From: Methylococcaceae bacterium UBA6146
GTDB taxonomy: Bacteria; Pseudomonadota; Gammaproteobacteria; Methylococcales; Methylomonadaceae
DNA length: 64,000 nt
Direction of reading: 5' to 3'
Assembly (NCBI GenBank): GCA_002422395.1
Contig: DIUY01000005.1
Span: 12,907 to 76,906, forward strand
Shown: positions 18,605 to 28,120 of the stretch, one piece after another
Position numbering within the stretch: the stretch's first letter is position 1
Layout: every line of letters starts with the position of its first letter
Notes under the pieces: model-generated
The model's input: only the letters and a program-made list of their open reading frames with translations
Told to the model about the DNA's origin: nothing
Database searches by the model: none
Position numbers and translations under genes: made by a program

Positions 18605-18648
18605 CAAAAAAGCCGCCTAGGTCTTTGGCCATAGGCGGCTTTTTTTTG
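18605..18648 (+). terminator. Rho-independent terminator after cytochrome c
   Basis: An 8-bp GC-rich stem (18612-18619 paired with 18632-18639) is preceded by an A run and followed by eight T residues. It is a textbook intrinsic terminator and could also work for the opposing gene at 18657-19250. Confidence 0.9.
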
Positions 18649-18656
18649 GCAAGCTT

Positions 18657-19250
18657 TTAGTGTTGTCTGCCCAAATAGCGGGTGATCGCTTCTTTATAAG
18701 GCAGTTTGTTAAGGTTTTTAATCCAGATGCCTGCAACAGCCGCCAGCATTAATCCGCAAGAGGCAAGACTTAGATAAATGAGGCGCTTTAGTTGCGACAT
18801 TTCCTGAATCAACCGCTCATTTGCAGCGGTGGCGGCATGCTCTTTGTTGACAGGTTCGGAATAGGCCCGCAGCACTTTGACGTCATTTTTTAAATCTTCG
18901 ATGGTGCCTAATGAATTGTTGATGGTGCCGGCACGAAGACTGTCTTCTAGTGACCTTAATTTGCTTTCAATCGAACCGCTGACCAAGCCTACAAGTTGCC
19001 CCTTTAAAGTGTCAACTTCCGCTGACAGGCGTGGGTTGGTTTGAGCCGGCCCCCCGTCTTCCACAGCGGTTTTTTTATAGTTGTCTACAAAATCATTGGC
19101 AGGAAGCAACAAAAAGCCTGCAACAAAAATGACAGTCATCAGAAAAAGTATGCCAGTTAATAGCCATCTGTTCGATTTCATTAATGCTTGGTGTGAAGGC
19201 ACACGTTGGAGAACAATAATTTCTGATTTTATCTTGTCTGTATCACTCAT
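18657..19250 (-). CDS. Membrane protein of unknown function with coiled-coil region
   Basis: 197 aa, family not recognised. One hydrophobic helix lies at about 29-49 and a second at about 157-177. Between them is a polar, probably periplasmic, stretch with heptad-like leucines (VDTLKGQLVGLVSGSIESKLRSL). It is likely an inner-membrane protein with both ends in the cytoplasm. It sits downstream of argG on the same strand with a 119-bp gap and ends against the cytochrome terminator. The gene looks real by codon use and membrane pattern. Confidence 0.75.
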   Translation of the reverse strand: MSDTDKIKSEIIVLQRVPSHQALMKSNRWLLTGILFLMTVIFVAGFLLLPANDFVDNYKKTAVEDGGPAQTNPRLSAEVDTLKGQLVGLVSGSIESKLRSLEDSLRAGTINNSLGTIEDLKNDVKVLRAYSEPVNKEHAATAANERLIQEMSQLKRLIYLSLASCGLMLAAVAGIWIKNLNKLPYKEAITRYLGRQH

Positions 19251-19369
19251 TGCTTACTTCCTCCCTAACCAGATGCTTACCTGGCCGGACAAATATTGTT
19301 TTATGAATGGCTGCCTAACGGGCAATTATACAAGCTTAATAGTATTTGTCCTGTGTTTTTATGGTGGCT

Positions 19370-20584
19370 TCATTTACGCTGTTTGGCGGCTGCAATCCGC
19401 ATTCTCAGGGCATTTAATTTGATAAAACCTTCCGCATCTTTTTGGTTGTAAGCCCCGCCATCTTCTTCAAAAGTGGCAATGCTCTCATCAAACAGGCTGT
19501 CGGTTTCAGAGGCGCGGCCCACTACAATGACATTACCTTTGTACAGTTTTAGCCTAACTTTACCGTTGACAGAAACTTGGGAGGCATCAATCATGGTTTG
19601 CAACATTTTGCGTTCAGGGCTCCACCAGTAACCATTGTAAATCAACGATGCGTAGCGGGGCATGAGTTCGTCTTTTAAATGCGCGACTTCCCTGTCCAAC
19701 GTCAATGATTCAATCGCACGGTGCGCCTTCAACATGATGGTGCCAGCCGGGGTTTCATAACAACCGCGTGATTTCATGCCAACATAGCGGTTTTCGACGA
19801 TGTCCAGGCGGCCGATGCCATTTTCTCCGGCGATTTTGTTCAGATTTTCCAGGACTTCCGCCGGTGTGCGGGCGACATCATCAATCGCGACAATATCGCC
19901 TTGGCGATAGGTCAATTCAAGATAAGTCGGCTTGTCGGGGGCGGCCTCAGGCGAAACTGTCCAGCGCCACATGTCTTCTTCGGGCTCTGCCCAAGGGTCT
20001 TCCAGTACGCGGCCTTCGTAGGAAATATGCAACAAGTTGGCATCCATCGAATAGGGCGATGTCTTGCCTTTTTTCATTTCCACAGGAATGTTATGTTTTT
20101 CGGCATACGCCAGCAAGGTTTGCCGGGAAGTTAAGTCCCATTCCCGCCAAGGTGCAATAATTTGTATGTCCGGGCGTAAGGCATAAGCGCCCAGCTCAAA
20201 ACGCACCTGATCGTTGCCTTTGCCGGTTGCGCCGTGGGAAATGGCTTTTGCCCCCGTCTCATTGGCAATTTCTATCAGGCGTTTAGCGATTAATGGACGG
20301 GCAATGGAAGTGCCCAGCAGGTATTCGCCTTCATAAACGGTGTTGGCGCGGAACATTGGGAACACGAAGTCACGGGCGAACTCTTCGCGCAAATCTTCAA
20401 TATAAATCTCTTTGATGCCTAAAGCTTGCGCTTTGCTGCGAGCCGGCTCAACTTCTTCGCCTTGACCCAAATCAGCGGTAAATGTGACGACTTCACACGC
20501 ATAAACATCCTGTAACCATTTTAGTATAACGGAGGTGTCCAGGCCTCCAGAATAAGCGAGCACAACTTTATTGATATCCGACAT
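19370..20584 (-). CDS. argG: Argininosuccinate synthase
   Basis: 404 aa from ATG 20584; the frame continues upstream to 20662, but the family begins at MSDINKVVLAYSGG. The ATP PP-loop is AYSGGLDTSVILKWL. Further signatures are GATGKGNDQVRFELG and KSRGCYETPAGTIM. It joins citrulline and aspartate to give argininosuccinate in arginine synthesis (or urea-cycle-like nitrogen handling). It stands alone, without other arg genes. The 245-bp stretch upstream (20585-20829) holds no gene that I can see. Confidence 0.96.
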   Translation of the reverse strand: MSDINKVVLAYSGGLDTSVILKWLQDVYACEVVTFTADLGQGEEVEPARSKAQALGIKEIYIEDLREEFARDFVFPMFRANTVYEGEYLLGTSIARPLIAKRLIEIANETGAKAISHGATGKGNDQVRFELGAYALRPDIQIIAPWREWDLTSRQTLLAYAEKHNIPVEMKKGKTSPYSMDANLLHISYEGRVLEDPWAEPEEDMWRWTVSPEAAPDKPTYLELTYRQGDIVAIDDVARTPAEVLENLNKIAGENGIGRLDIVENRYVGMKSRGCYETPAGTIMLKAHRAIESLTLDREVAHLKDELMPRYASLIYNGYWWSPERKMLQTMIDASQVSVNGKVRLKLYKGNVIVVGRASETDSLFDESIATFEEDGGAYNQKDAEGFIKLNALRMRIAAAKQRK

Positions 20585-20829
20585 AGCGTTATAACACCTT
20601 GAGTTAAAAATGATTGGAATTATACCGGAAAATAAACTTTGCAGTAGAAACCTGGCATACATAAGAAATGCCGTTGTGACGGGGTGTGGCTAACGTGCGG
20701 TAGGCGCGGGGTGATGGGCGCTTACGGCAAGCCCTGTAAACCATACCGTAAGCATTGAAAAGATAATGTTGGGGGAATTGGGCGTAGGGGGCGTTTGTAG
20801 GATGCCGTAAGAAGGGTGCTTAGATGGTT

Positions 20830-21342
20830 TTAACCGGGCTGGTCGCTTTGTAATTGCGATAAAGCCTGGTTTTCGCTGAGCGGCTTGATTTCAACGGAAC
20901 CTGTGCCAGTTTTTTGAATGCCTAGCTCTTTAGCGGCGGCGTAAGATAAATCCATCACCCTGTTGCCATAATAAGGGCCACGGTCATTAATGCGGACAAT
21001 AACAGTGCGGTGGTTTTTTAGATTGGTGACTTCAGCATAGGATGACAAGGGCAGCGTTTTATGGGCTGCAGTCATGGCGTACATATTGTAGCGTTCACAT
21101 GTCGCGGTTTTTTTGCCGTGGAATTTAGGGCCGTACCATGATGCTCTGCCCTGCCTGCCATTGCCGTGTTTTACGGTGGTATGGGAAAAGCCAGAGCGAT
21201 GCCTTGAGTGATGGCGGTGCGTCTTTGCTTTGGTGTGGTGGTGTTTGGAGCCGCTGCGTTGCGCCGCTTCGGCCGTGGAAATTGAGCTTGTAAAAAAACC
21301 GCATAGCACAATAATTGAAATTGCTGATATGAGTTTGTTCAT
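20830..21342 (-). CDS. rlpA: RlpA-like septal ring lytic transglycosylase, short form
   Basis: 170 aa. A signal peptide (to about residue 26) is followed by a His/Lys/Arg-rich linker (KHHHTKAKTHRHHSRHRSG). A double-psi beta-barrel RlpA domain comes next, with GRASWYGPKFHGKKTA and the conserved Asp in RINDRGPYYGNRVMDLS. The C-terminal SPOR domain found in E. coli RlpA is missing. It would act on naked glycan strands in the wall. It overlaps mltB by 4 bp at the end of the elongasome cluster. Confidence 0.88.
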   Translation of the reverse strand: MNKLISAISIIVLCGFFTSSISTAEAAQRSGSKHHHTKAKTHRHHSRHRSGFSHTTVKHGNGRQGRASWYGPKFHGKKTATCERYNMYAMTAAHKTLPLSSYAEVTNLKNHRTVIVRINDRGPYYGNRVMDLSYAAAKELGIQKTGTGSVEIKPLSENQALSQLQSDQPG

Positions 21343-22337
21343 GGGAATGACCCTTTTTTATTTAAGATAGATTGGCTTAATTGATAAACGGCCATGGCAT
21401 ATAAGGGGCTATGGTTGTATCGGGTCAGACAATAAAAGTTGTCCAAGACCGCCCAGAGCTCTTCGCCTTGTTCTTGTTTTAATTCAAGAATTTTAACTTT
21501 AGTGTCTAAAGCTAACGGCACAGATATTTTTAAGTTGAGTGATTCTAACGTTGCAAGTCTTAAATTAGGCTTAAGGTTGTCATTCAGTGCGGTTTTATAA
21601 GTTGTTCCTGTTGCTTTTAGGGGTACAGCAATGGCTTGTCCGGTTTGCCAATGATGCTGGACAAAGTAGTTGGCAATACTGGCAATGACATCGGCCTTGT
21701 TATGCCAGATGTCGCGGCGGCCATCGTTATCAAAATCAACCGAGTAGGTCCGAAAGCTGCTGGGCATAAATTGCGGTATGCCCATAGCACCGGCATACGA
21801 GCCGGTGGGTTCTAAAGGGTTAAGTTGTTCTTCACGGCACAGCAGCAAAAAGTTTTCTAATTCCGAGCGAAAAAACGGGCTGCGTGGTGGATAGGCGAAG
21901 GCGAGGGTGGACAGGGCGTCAAGCACCCGGTAATTGCCAGTGCGTTGGCCGTACAAGGTTTCCACGCCGATGATGGCGACAATGATTTCTGCCGGAACGC
22001 CGTAACGTTGTTCTGCCTCTGCTAAGGCGGCCGCGTTTTCTTTCCAAAACTTTACCCCGCCATTGATGCGGGCTTCGGTCATAAATATCTTGCGGTAGCG
22101 ATGCCAAGGCAAGCCTTCGGCGGGCGCGGTCATTTTTTTGAGGATGTCGTCTTTTATTTCGGCCGATTGGAATAACTCATCCAGCTCGTTTTCATCAAAC
22201 TGATGGTTGCTGGCCATTGCACGGATGAACTCATTGACCGGCTTGGTGTTGCTTAAATCACTTGTGCAAGCGGTGATTAACAGGCTGCAAGCAATGGCAA
22301 AGGGTTTGGTGGTTTTTGGGAGGGGCAATAATGTCAT
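21339..22337 (-). CDS. mltB: Lytic murein transglycosylase B
   Basis: 332 aa lipoprotein: the lipobox LITAC places the modified Cys near residue 24. The catalytic Glu lies in GVETLYGQRTGNYRVLDAL, and the family motif GAMGIPQFMPSSFRTYSVDFDNDGRRDIW is present in two parts around 185-215. It cleaves the MurNAc-GlcNAc bond, forming 1,6-anhydro ends. Its start overlaps the rodA stop by one base, and rlpA follows, so wall hydrolases are coupled to the elongation machinery. Confidence 0.93.
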   Translation of the reverse strand: MTLLPLPKTTKPFAIACSLLITACTSDLSNTKPVNEFIRAMASNHQFDENELDELFQSAEIKDDILKKMTAPAEGLPWHRYRKIFMTEARINGGVKFWKENAAALAEAEQRYGVPAEIIVAIIGVETLYGQRTGNYRVLDALSTLAFAYPPRSPFFRSELENFLLLCREEQLNPLEPTGSYAGAMGIPQFMPSSFRTYSVDFDNDGRRDIWHNKADVIASIANYFVQHHWQTGQAIAVPLKATGTTYKTALNDNLKPNLRLATLESLNLKISVPLALDTKVKILELKQEQGEELWAVLDNFYCLTRYNHSPLYAMAVYQLSQSILNKKGSFP

Positions 22338-23467
22338 TAGCGTGATAAGCGTTTTTTGTGGGTGTGGATGGACATCAGGATGCCGAAACCGGCCAGTAGC
22401 GTGACAATTGATGTGCCGCCGTAACTGATGAGGGGGAGCGGGACGCCGACGACAGGAAGGATGCCGATGACCATGCCGATGTTGACAAAAACATAAACGA
22501 AAAAAGTGAAGGCTAGGCTGCTTGCCAATAACCGGTTATAAGTGTCCTGCGCTTGGGAGGCGATATACAAGCAGCGGGCGATAATCAGCAAATACAAAAC
22601 CAATAGGCCCAGGCAGCCAAACAAGCCAAATTCTTCGGCAAACACGGCAAAAATAAAGTCGGTCGAGCTTTCCGGTAAAAAGTCCAGTTCCGACTGGGTG
22701 CTGCCCAGCCAGCCTTTGCCGTAAATGCCACCTGAGCCAATCGCTATTTTGGATTGGATAATATGGTAACCGCGCCCTAACGGATCGGCTTCGGGATTTA
22801 GAAAAGTCAATACCCGGTCGCGCTGATAGCCACGCATAAAGTGCCAGATAATGGGCGTTAAGGCCGCCAGTGTGGCCACGATTGCCAGGATGAAGCGCCA
22901 AGATAGTCCGGCAAAAAACAGTACCCCGGCCCCGGAGCTTGCCACCAGCAGGGCGGTGCCTAAATCCGGCTGTTTGGCGATTAATAGGGTTGGGATAAGG
23001 ATTAGCAGGGTTGCGGTGAAGAGTTGTTTGGTTTTAGGGGGGAGGGCGTGTTCCGCCAGATACCAGGCAATCATCATCGGCGTGGTTATTTTTATCATTT
23101 CTGACGGCTGGAAGCGGAAAAAGCCCAAATCCAGCCAGCGCTGTGCGCCTTTGCCTATCTGCCCCATGATTAACACGGTGATAAGCAAAAATACCCCCAA
23201 ACCAAAAAGTATCGCCGAATAACGTTTAAATTGGTAAGGGTTGACATGCGCCAGTACGGTCATCAGCGCAAATGCCAAGCCGACGCGGGCGGCCTGACGC
23301 ATCAGGATGCCAACCTCTTGGCCGCCTGCGCTGTATAAAATCACAAAACTTAGCAGTGCGGCAAGACACAGGCCGATAAATAACGGGATGTCTATGTGCA
23401 GCTTTCTGAGGAGGGTGCCAATGAGGGAGGGTGGGTCAAAGTGCTCGCTACGGGTTTCTGATTTCAT
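22337..23467 (-). CDS. rodA: Rod-shape SEDS glycosyltransferase RodA
   Basis: 376 aa with about 10 membrane helices. SEDS family signatures are present: FQPSEMIKITTPMMIAWYL, FLPESSTDFIFAVFAEEFG and PLPLISYGGTSIVTLLAGFG. It polymerises glycan from lipid II during side-wall elongation, paired with PBP2 encoded just upstream (10-bp gap). The length and motif order are standard. Confidence 0.95.
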   Translation of the reverse strand: MKSETRSEHFDPPSLIGTLLRKLHIDIPLFIGLCLAALLSFVILYSAGGQEVGILMRQAARVGLAFALMTVLAHVNPYQFKRYSAILFGLGVFLLITVLIMGQIGKGAQRWLDLGFFRFQPSEMIKITTPMMIAWYLAEHALPPKTKQLFTATLLILIPTLLIAKQPDLGTALLVASSGAGVLFFAGLSWRFILAIVATLAALTPIIWHFMRGYQRDRVLTFLNPEADPLGRGYHIIQSKIAIGSGGIYGKGWLGSTQSELDFLPESSTDFIFAVFAEEFGLFGCLGLLVLYLLIIARCLYIASQAQDTYNRLLASSLAFTFFVYVFVNIGMVIGILPVVGVPLPLISYGGTSIVTLLAGFGILMSIHTHKKRLSR

Positions 23468-23477
23468 ACGGGTTCTG

Positions 23478-25316
23478 TTAATGCGCGTCTTTTAAATATT
23501 GCTTGATGACTTGACCGGCGATAGGCGCGGCGACAGAGCCGCCATGACCGCCATTTTCGGCAATCACCGCAACGGCAATTTTGGGGTCGTCGGCAGGGGC
23601 GAAGGCGATAAACAAGGCGTGGTCGCGTAATTTAAAGTCGATGCTGTGTTCATTATATTTGGCGTTCTGTTTGATGTTGAACACTTGCGCAGTGCCGGTT
23701 TTGCCGGCAATTTGGTAATTGATGTTCCTGCCAATGCTTTTTGCCGTGCCCCGCTGGCTATGGACCACGTCAATCATGGCGTCGATAACCTTAGAAACAT
23801 GGTCTTCTTTTAATGGAATAATCGCAGGTGCGGGGTGCGGGCCAGGTTGGGTCGCATGGGCAGTCACCATTCTGTCGACCAGAAAGGGCATGACGGTTTT
23901 GCCTTTGTTGGCCAAGGTGGCGGTGGCCCGCGCCAATTGCAGTGGGGTCGCTTGATGGTAGCCTTGGCCTATGCCGGTGATTAGGGTTTCGCCGGGATAC
24001 CAAGCTTGCTTTTTCCGTGCTTGCTTCCATTCCCGCGAGGGCAATAAACCTGATTTCTCGCCGACCAAGTCGATGCCGGTTTTTTCGCCAAAGCCGAATT
24101 TATGCAAAAAGGTGTAGAGATGGTCTATGCCCAAGGTGGCGGCTAGGCGGTAAAAATACACATCGCATGATTGGGTTATGGCTTCGTTCATATTAACCGA
24201 GCCATGGCCGCCTTTGCGCCAATCGCGATATTTGTGGCTGACGCCTGGCAATTGGTAGTAGCCGGGGCAATAAAGCTTTTGGTGGGCGCTGATGGCGTCG
24301 TATTCGAGCCCTGCGAGCGCGATAAATGGCTTGATAGTGGAGCCGGGAGGGTAGAGGCCGCGTAAGGCGCGATTGTAAAGCGGTTGGTTTTCGGAGGCCT
24401 GCAATGCCTGATAGGCATCATTGCTGATGCCTACGACAAAAGGGTTCGGGTCGAACCCAGGACGGCTGGCAAAAACCAGCACACCGCCCGTTTTAATGTC
24501 TATGGCAACTACGGCGCCATTGTAGCTTTCTAGGGCATCATAAGCCGTTTTTTGTAAATCGATGTCCAAAGTCAAATAGAGGCTTGCGCCAGACTCAGGC
24601 GCTGTTTCAGTTAAAGTGCTTAGAGAGCGGGCCTGGACATTGGTTTCTATTTCCGCATAACCGGTCTTGCCATGCAGCTCTGTTTCATAGCTGCGTTCTA
24701 TGCCGATTTTGCCGGTATGTGTGGAGCCACGGTATTCGGTGACGGGCAGCTCTTTTAATTCGTCTTCGTTAATGCGCCCGACATAGCCGACGACATGGGA
24801 CGCCAGATCGCCATACGGGTAATGCCGGATAAGGTGTGTCTGGATATCAACGCCAGGAAAAAAAGGCCTGACCACGGCAAATTTTGCCAGCTCGTCATCG
24901 TTCATGTTGACCAGCAGCGGGGTGCTGACGAAACGTTTTTGGCGTTTGCGTTGCTTCTGGTATGAGTCTATTTTTTCATCGGGGATGGCCAATATTTTTT
25001 GCAGGCGCTCCAAGGTGTCATCCATGTTGCTGATTTGTTCGGGAATCAGCTCCAAGCTGTAAGAGGGTGTGTTTTCGGCGAGGATTTTGCCGTTCCGGTC
25101 GTAGATGATGCCACGGGTTGGCACCAGCGGGACGATTTTCACACTATTTTCTTTGGCCATTGACGCATAGTGTTCGTGACCTACGACCTGCAAATAAACT
25201 AGCCGCACTATTAAGCCAGACGTGAGCAGGCTAATAACGACAAACGCGGCAATAATGCGTTTAAAAAACAGCCGGTTTTCTGCGGTATTGTCCTTGACAG
25301 GATAAGTGAGGGGCAT
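23478..25316 (-). CDS. mrdA: Penicillin-binding protein 2
   Basis: 612 aa. One N-terminal membrane anchor (about 20-40) is followed by the dimerisation (pedestal) domain and the transpeptidase domain. The active-site SxxK is in PPGSTIKPFIALAG, the SxN-like motif in ITQSCDVYFYRL, and KTG in AGKTGTAQVF. It crosslinks peptidoglycan in elongation as the partner of RodA. It sits between mreD (7-bp gap) and rodA, the classic order. Confidence 0.96.
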   Translation of the reverse strand: MPLTYPVKDNTAENRLFFKRIIAAFVVISLLTSGLIVRLVYLQVVGHEHYASMAKENSVKIVPLVPTRGIIYDRNGKILAENTPSYSLELIPEQISNMDDTLERLQKILAIPDEKIDSYQKQRKRQKRFVSTPLLVNMNDDELAKFAVVRPFFPGVDIQTHLIRHYPYGDLASHVVGYVGRINEDELKELPVTEYRGSTHTGKIGIERSYETELHGKTGYAEIETNVQARSLSTLTETAPESGASLYLTLDIDLQKTAYDALESYNGAVVAIDIKTGGVLVFASRPGFDPNPFVVGISNDAYQALQASENQPLYNRALRGLYPPGSTIKPFIALAGLEYDAISAHQKLYCPGYYQLPGVSHKYRDWRKGGHGSVNMNEAITQSCDVYFYRLAATLGIDHLYTFLHKFGFGEKTGIDLVGEKSGLLPSREWKQARKKQAWYPGETLITGIGQGYHQATPLQLARATATLANKGKTVMPFLVDRMVTAHATQPGPHPAPAIIPLKEDHVSKVIDAMIDVVHSQRGTAKSIGRNINYQIAGKTGTAQVFNIKQNAKYNEHSIDFKLRDHALFIAFAPADDPKIAVAVIAENGGHGGSVAAPIAGQVIKQYLKDAH

Positions 25317-25323
25317 GCGTCAG

Positions 25324-25803
25324 TTAATTATGTTTTTTTAAGCGGACAAAGCGTAACGCGGTATGGACTAGAGGCCAGCACAGCGTACCCGTAAAAACAG
25401 GTTGCCAGAACACACGTTGTAATTGCGCGGGATGTTGAAGGTTTTTGATAAAAAACAGCAGCAGTTGCGACAGCAGCAGGCAGAAAAAAATAAACAGCCC
25501 TTGCTGCAACAATGGAAACTGGCGCAACCGTTTGTGCAGTTTAAGGCAAATGTAGATAACCAGTGAATAAGCCAAGGCATATTGGCCTAATAACCGGCCC
25601 GTCAAAATATCGGTCAATAAGCCAAACCCCCAGGCATGAAAAATGCCTACGCGTTCAGGGAGTATAAGAGACCAATAAATTAGCACCAACAATACCCAGT
25701 CAGGGTTGAACGCCGCCAAGGCATCGGGTAAGGGCGCAATTCTCATGCACATGGCGAGGAGGATGGTCAAAATAATGCGGCCAAAGCCATAATTATTATT
25801 CAT
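25324..25803 (-). CDS. mreD: Rod-shape-determining protein MreD
   Basis: 159 aa, with five to six hydrophobic helices and few charged residues. The segment NPDWVLLVLIYWSLILPERVGIFHAWGFGLLTDIL is typical of MreD (split here for reference at residues about 33-67). It is an inner-membrane part of the elongasome linking MreC to the lipid II machinery. It overlaps mreC by 8 bp. Confidence 0.92.
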   Translation of the reverse strand: MNNNYGFGRIILTILLAMCMRIAPLPDALAAFNPDWVLLVLIYWSLILPERVGIFHAWGFGLLTDILTGRLLGQYALAYSLVIYICLKLHKRLRQFPLLQQGLFIFFCLLLSQLLLFFIKNLQHPAQLQRVFWQPVFTGTLCWPLVHTALRFVRLKKHN

Positions 25804-26701
25804 GGGCAGGAGGCTGGTGTGCAGTTTCGGTTACTGGTTTTGTGGTGAGCGGGACGGGCGTGGAATTGCTCCAGACAATCATGAGCTCTCTGTTACGGTC
25901 CAGCTTGGCCGCCGGCGTTGCGGTGATGTTGGCAAAGGGCTTGTTCGGTTGCGAGTTGAAATCATCAATAGTTGCAACCGGATAACCCTGCGGGAAAGTC
26001 CCGCCTAGGCCTGAGGTGATAAGCAGGTCGCCGGGCTTAATATCGGCATTGCTTGGCAAATAAGGCAATATCAGCCGGTTCGGTTCACCGCTGCCGACCG
26101 CAATCGTCAGCAGGCCGTTACGGTTTACTTGTACAGGTATGGCGTGGTTTGGGTCGGTGATTAACATGATTTCCGAACTTAATGGCAACGCCCTAAACAC
26201 CTGTCCGACCACACCATTCGCATCCAGCACGGGTTGTTGCTTATGCACCCCAAAGCGCGTGCCTTTATTGACGATGACAATATGCTCGGAAGGCAGCATA
26301 TTGACAGCCAGCAATTCGGCAATCAGCACTTGTTCGCCTAATTTAAAGGAGTTTTCCAGCAATGCCCGCAGGCGGATGTTTTCTTTTTCAAGCGCTTCAA
26401 ATTTAAGCAACTGTGTTTGCCTGAGCAGTTGTTCCTTGCGCAACCGTTCGTTATCTTTTTTTAAGGTTGCGTATGAGCTGATTGAATCAGCGGCACTTTC
26501 AATTAAGGCTGATGGCAGGTCAACGATATATTTTAGCGGGTCAATAAAAAAGGATAAGGTTGCACGCAAGAAATCCAGCTGTGGGCTTCGGTGTTCGGCA
26601 ACCAATAGTGCGATGGAGAGGATGACAGCCACAAGCAGGCGAGTGTTGATTGATGGGCCGGTGGCAAATAAAAGTTTTATAGCAAGATCCTCGGCAGGCA
26701 C
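25796..26701 (-). CDS. mreC: Rod-shape-determining protein MreC
   Basis: About 301 aa. The recognised N-terminus is IKLLFATGPSINTRLLVAV, with one transmembrane helix, a coiled coil (LKKDNERLRKEQLLRQTQLL) and the two beta-barrel domains of MreC (HIVIVNKGTRFGVHKQQPV, LLITSGLGGTFPQGYPVA). No ATG is in place: I use GTG 26701, and a TTG at 26743 is the longer alternative. It is a periplasmic scaffold that activates PBP2/RodA. The C-terminal tail is Pro/Thr-rich. Confidence 0.92.
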   Translation of the reverse strand: MPAEDLAIKLLFATGPSINTRLLVAVILSIALLVAEHRSPQLDFLRATLSFFIDPLKYIVDLPSALIESAADSISSYATLKKDNERLRKEQLLRQTQLLKFEALEKENIRLRALLENSFKLGEQVLIAELLAVNMLPSEHIVIVNKGTRFGVHKQQPVLDANGVVGQVFRALPLSSEIMLITDPNHAIPVQVNRNGLLTIAVGSGEPNRLILPYLPSNADIKPGDLLITSGLGGTFPQGYPVATIDDFNSQPNKPFANITATPAAKLDRNRELMIVWSNSTPVPLTTKPVTETAHQPPAHE

Positions 26702-26811
26702 TCCCTGCGTTGCATAATCCCTGCATCCGTGCAGTCGTATCAATTAAAAATCAGGCAACCTAAACGGTGCGTAGGTTGCCGCCAGAATAAGCGATGTTAA
26801 GGTGCTGTGCT

Positions 26812-27855
26812 TTATTCCAAGGAAAATGTGGACACGCCTTTTTTGTCGAGCATTTCCAGAACCATGCCACCACCTCGGGCAACACAGGTTAAAGGGTCGT
26901 CAGCAATAAAGACCGGCAAGCCGGTTTCCTCAGCAATCAGGCGGTCTATGTCTTTTAACAGTGCGCCCCCCCCAGTTAAATAAATGCCACGGTTAGCGAC
27001 ATCGGCGCCCAGTTCGGGTGGTGTTTGTTCGAGAGCCACCTTCACCGCGCCAACAATGCCGGACAGCGGTTCTTGCAAAGCCTCGAGGATTTCATTGCTA
27101 TTTAGCGCAAAGCTGCGCGGCACACCTTCAGCCAAGTTGCGGCCTTTAACTTCGATTTCAGTCACCTCGCTACCTGGGTAGGCGGTGCCAATCTCCAACT
27201 TTATCCGCTCCGCCGTCGCTTCACCAATTAATGTGCCGTAGTTCCGGCGCACATAATTGATGATGGCGTCATCAAAACGGTCGCCGCCAATACGCACGGA
27301 ATTGGAATAGACAATACCGTTAATGGAAATGACCGCCACCTCAGAGGTGCCGCCGCCAATATCCAAAACCATTGAACCACAGGCTTCATCGACCGGCAGA
27401 CCCGCGCCGATAGCCGCCGACATCGGCTCCTCAATCAGGTAGACCTCGCGGGCACCGGCCATAGCCGCCGACTCGCGGATGGCACGCCGTTCCACTTGAG
27501 TTGAGCCGCAAGGCACACAGATTAAAATCCGCGGGCTAGGGCGTAATAATTTGCTTTTGTGCACTTTTTCTATAAAAAAACGCAACATGCGCTCAGTGAC
27601 GGCAAAATCGGCGATAACGCCGTCTTTCAGGGGACGGATGGCGGTAATATTGCCCGGTGTGCGGCCTAACATCCGTTTTGCATCGGCACCGACCGCAGCG
27701 ATTGTTTTATTGCCGCGCACTTTATCTTCTTTAATGGCGACAACCGACGGTTCGTTAAGGACGATGCCTTGTCCGGGAATATATATCAAGGTATTAGCGG
27801 TTCCCAAGTCAATAGAGAGATCGTTAGAGAAAAGGCCGCGAATTCGTTTGAACAT
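26812..27855 (-). CDS. mreB: Actin-like rod-shape protein MreB
   Basis: 347 aa. The phosphate-1 loop is LSIDLGTANTLIYIPG and phosphate-2 is MVLDIGGGTSEVAVIS. The adenosine motif TGGGALLKDIDRLI is near the C-terminus. It is a cytoplasmic filament that guides wall synthesis. It heads the minus-strand cluster and is divergent from gatC, an arrangement also known from Pseudomonas. The 110-bp gap to mreC suggests the genes may be read together, with an additional internal start possible. Confidence 0.97.
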   Translation of the reverse strand: MFKRIRGLFSNDLSIDLGTANTLIYIPGQGIVLNEPSVVAIKEDKVRGNKTIAAVGADAKRMLGRTPGNITAIRPLKDGVIADFAVTERMLRFFIEKVHKSKLLRPSPRILICVPCGSTQVERRAIRESAAMAGAREVYLIEEPMSAAIGAGLPVDEACGSMVLDIGGGTSEVAVISINGIVYSNSVRIGGDRFDDAIINYVRRNYGTLIGEATAERIKLEIGTAYPGSEVTEIEVKGRNLAEGVPRSFALNSNEILEALQEPLSGIVGAVKVALEQTPPELGADVANRGIYLTGGGALLKDIDRLIAEETGLPVFIADDPLTCVARGGGMVLEMLDKKGVSTFSLE

Positions 27856-27892
27856 TTTTACCTGTTTCCTTTAATGGAATAAAAATTGTAAT

Positions 27893-27922
27893 ACTGTATC
27901 AATCAAGCAGGTATTTGAGCAA
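27893..27922 (-). promoter_or_regulatory. Candidate sigma-70 promoter for mreB
   Basis: On the minus strand, TTGCTC (27922-27917) and TACAGT (27898-27893) are 18 bp apart and end about 37 bp before the mreB ATG. The match is moderate. An AAAGGAAACAGG ribosome site follows near the start codon. Confidence 0.35.
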
Positions 27923-27981
27923 GATATAAAGTATTATATTTAGACGGCTTTGTGCCCGCCGTTATTGGCTAGACAAAGCAT

Positions 27982-28010
27982 GGCGGCAAAAGTTTTTGGT
28001 TTTTGCCGCC
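27982..28010. promoter_or_regulatory. Hairpin in the gatC leader
   Basis: A 10-bp perfect inverted repeat (27982-27991 paired with 28001-28010, 9-nt loop) lies about 110 bp upstream of gatC and downstream of the mreB promoter region. It has no long T tract. It could be a leader structure or an attenuator-like element. There is no other gene in the 265-bp divergent gap. Confidence 0.35.
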
Positions 28011-28120
28011 CGCAGAAAAAACAGTCCAAGCGACTGGTTTCTGGCTGCACCTTTATTTGCGCCGCAAGGATTTTACCTGACGGTAGGACTTTGCTTAATT
28101 GCTGGCTTTTTGGAGTAAAA

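Noticed and set aside
27950..28120. N-terminal extension of gatC
   Set aside because: GatC proteins begin at the Met at 28121, which has its own GGAG. The extension contains the gatC leader hairpin and is not protein-like.
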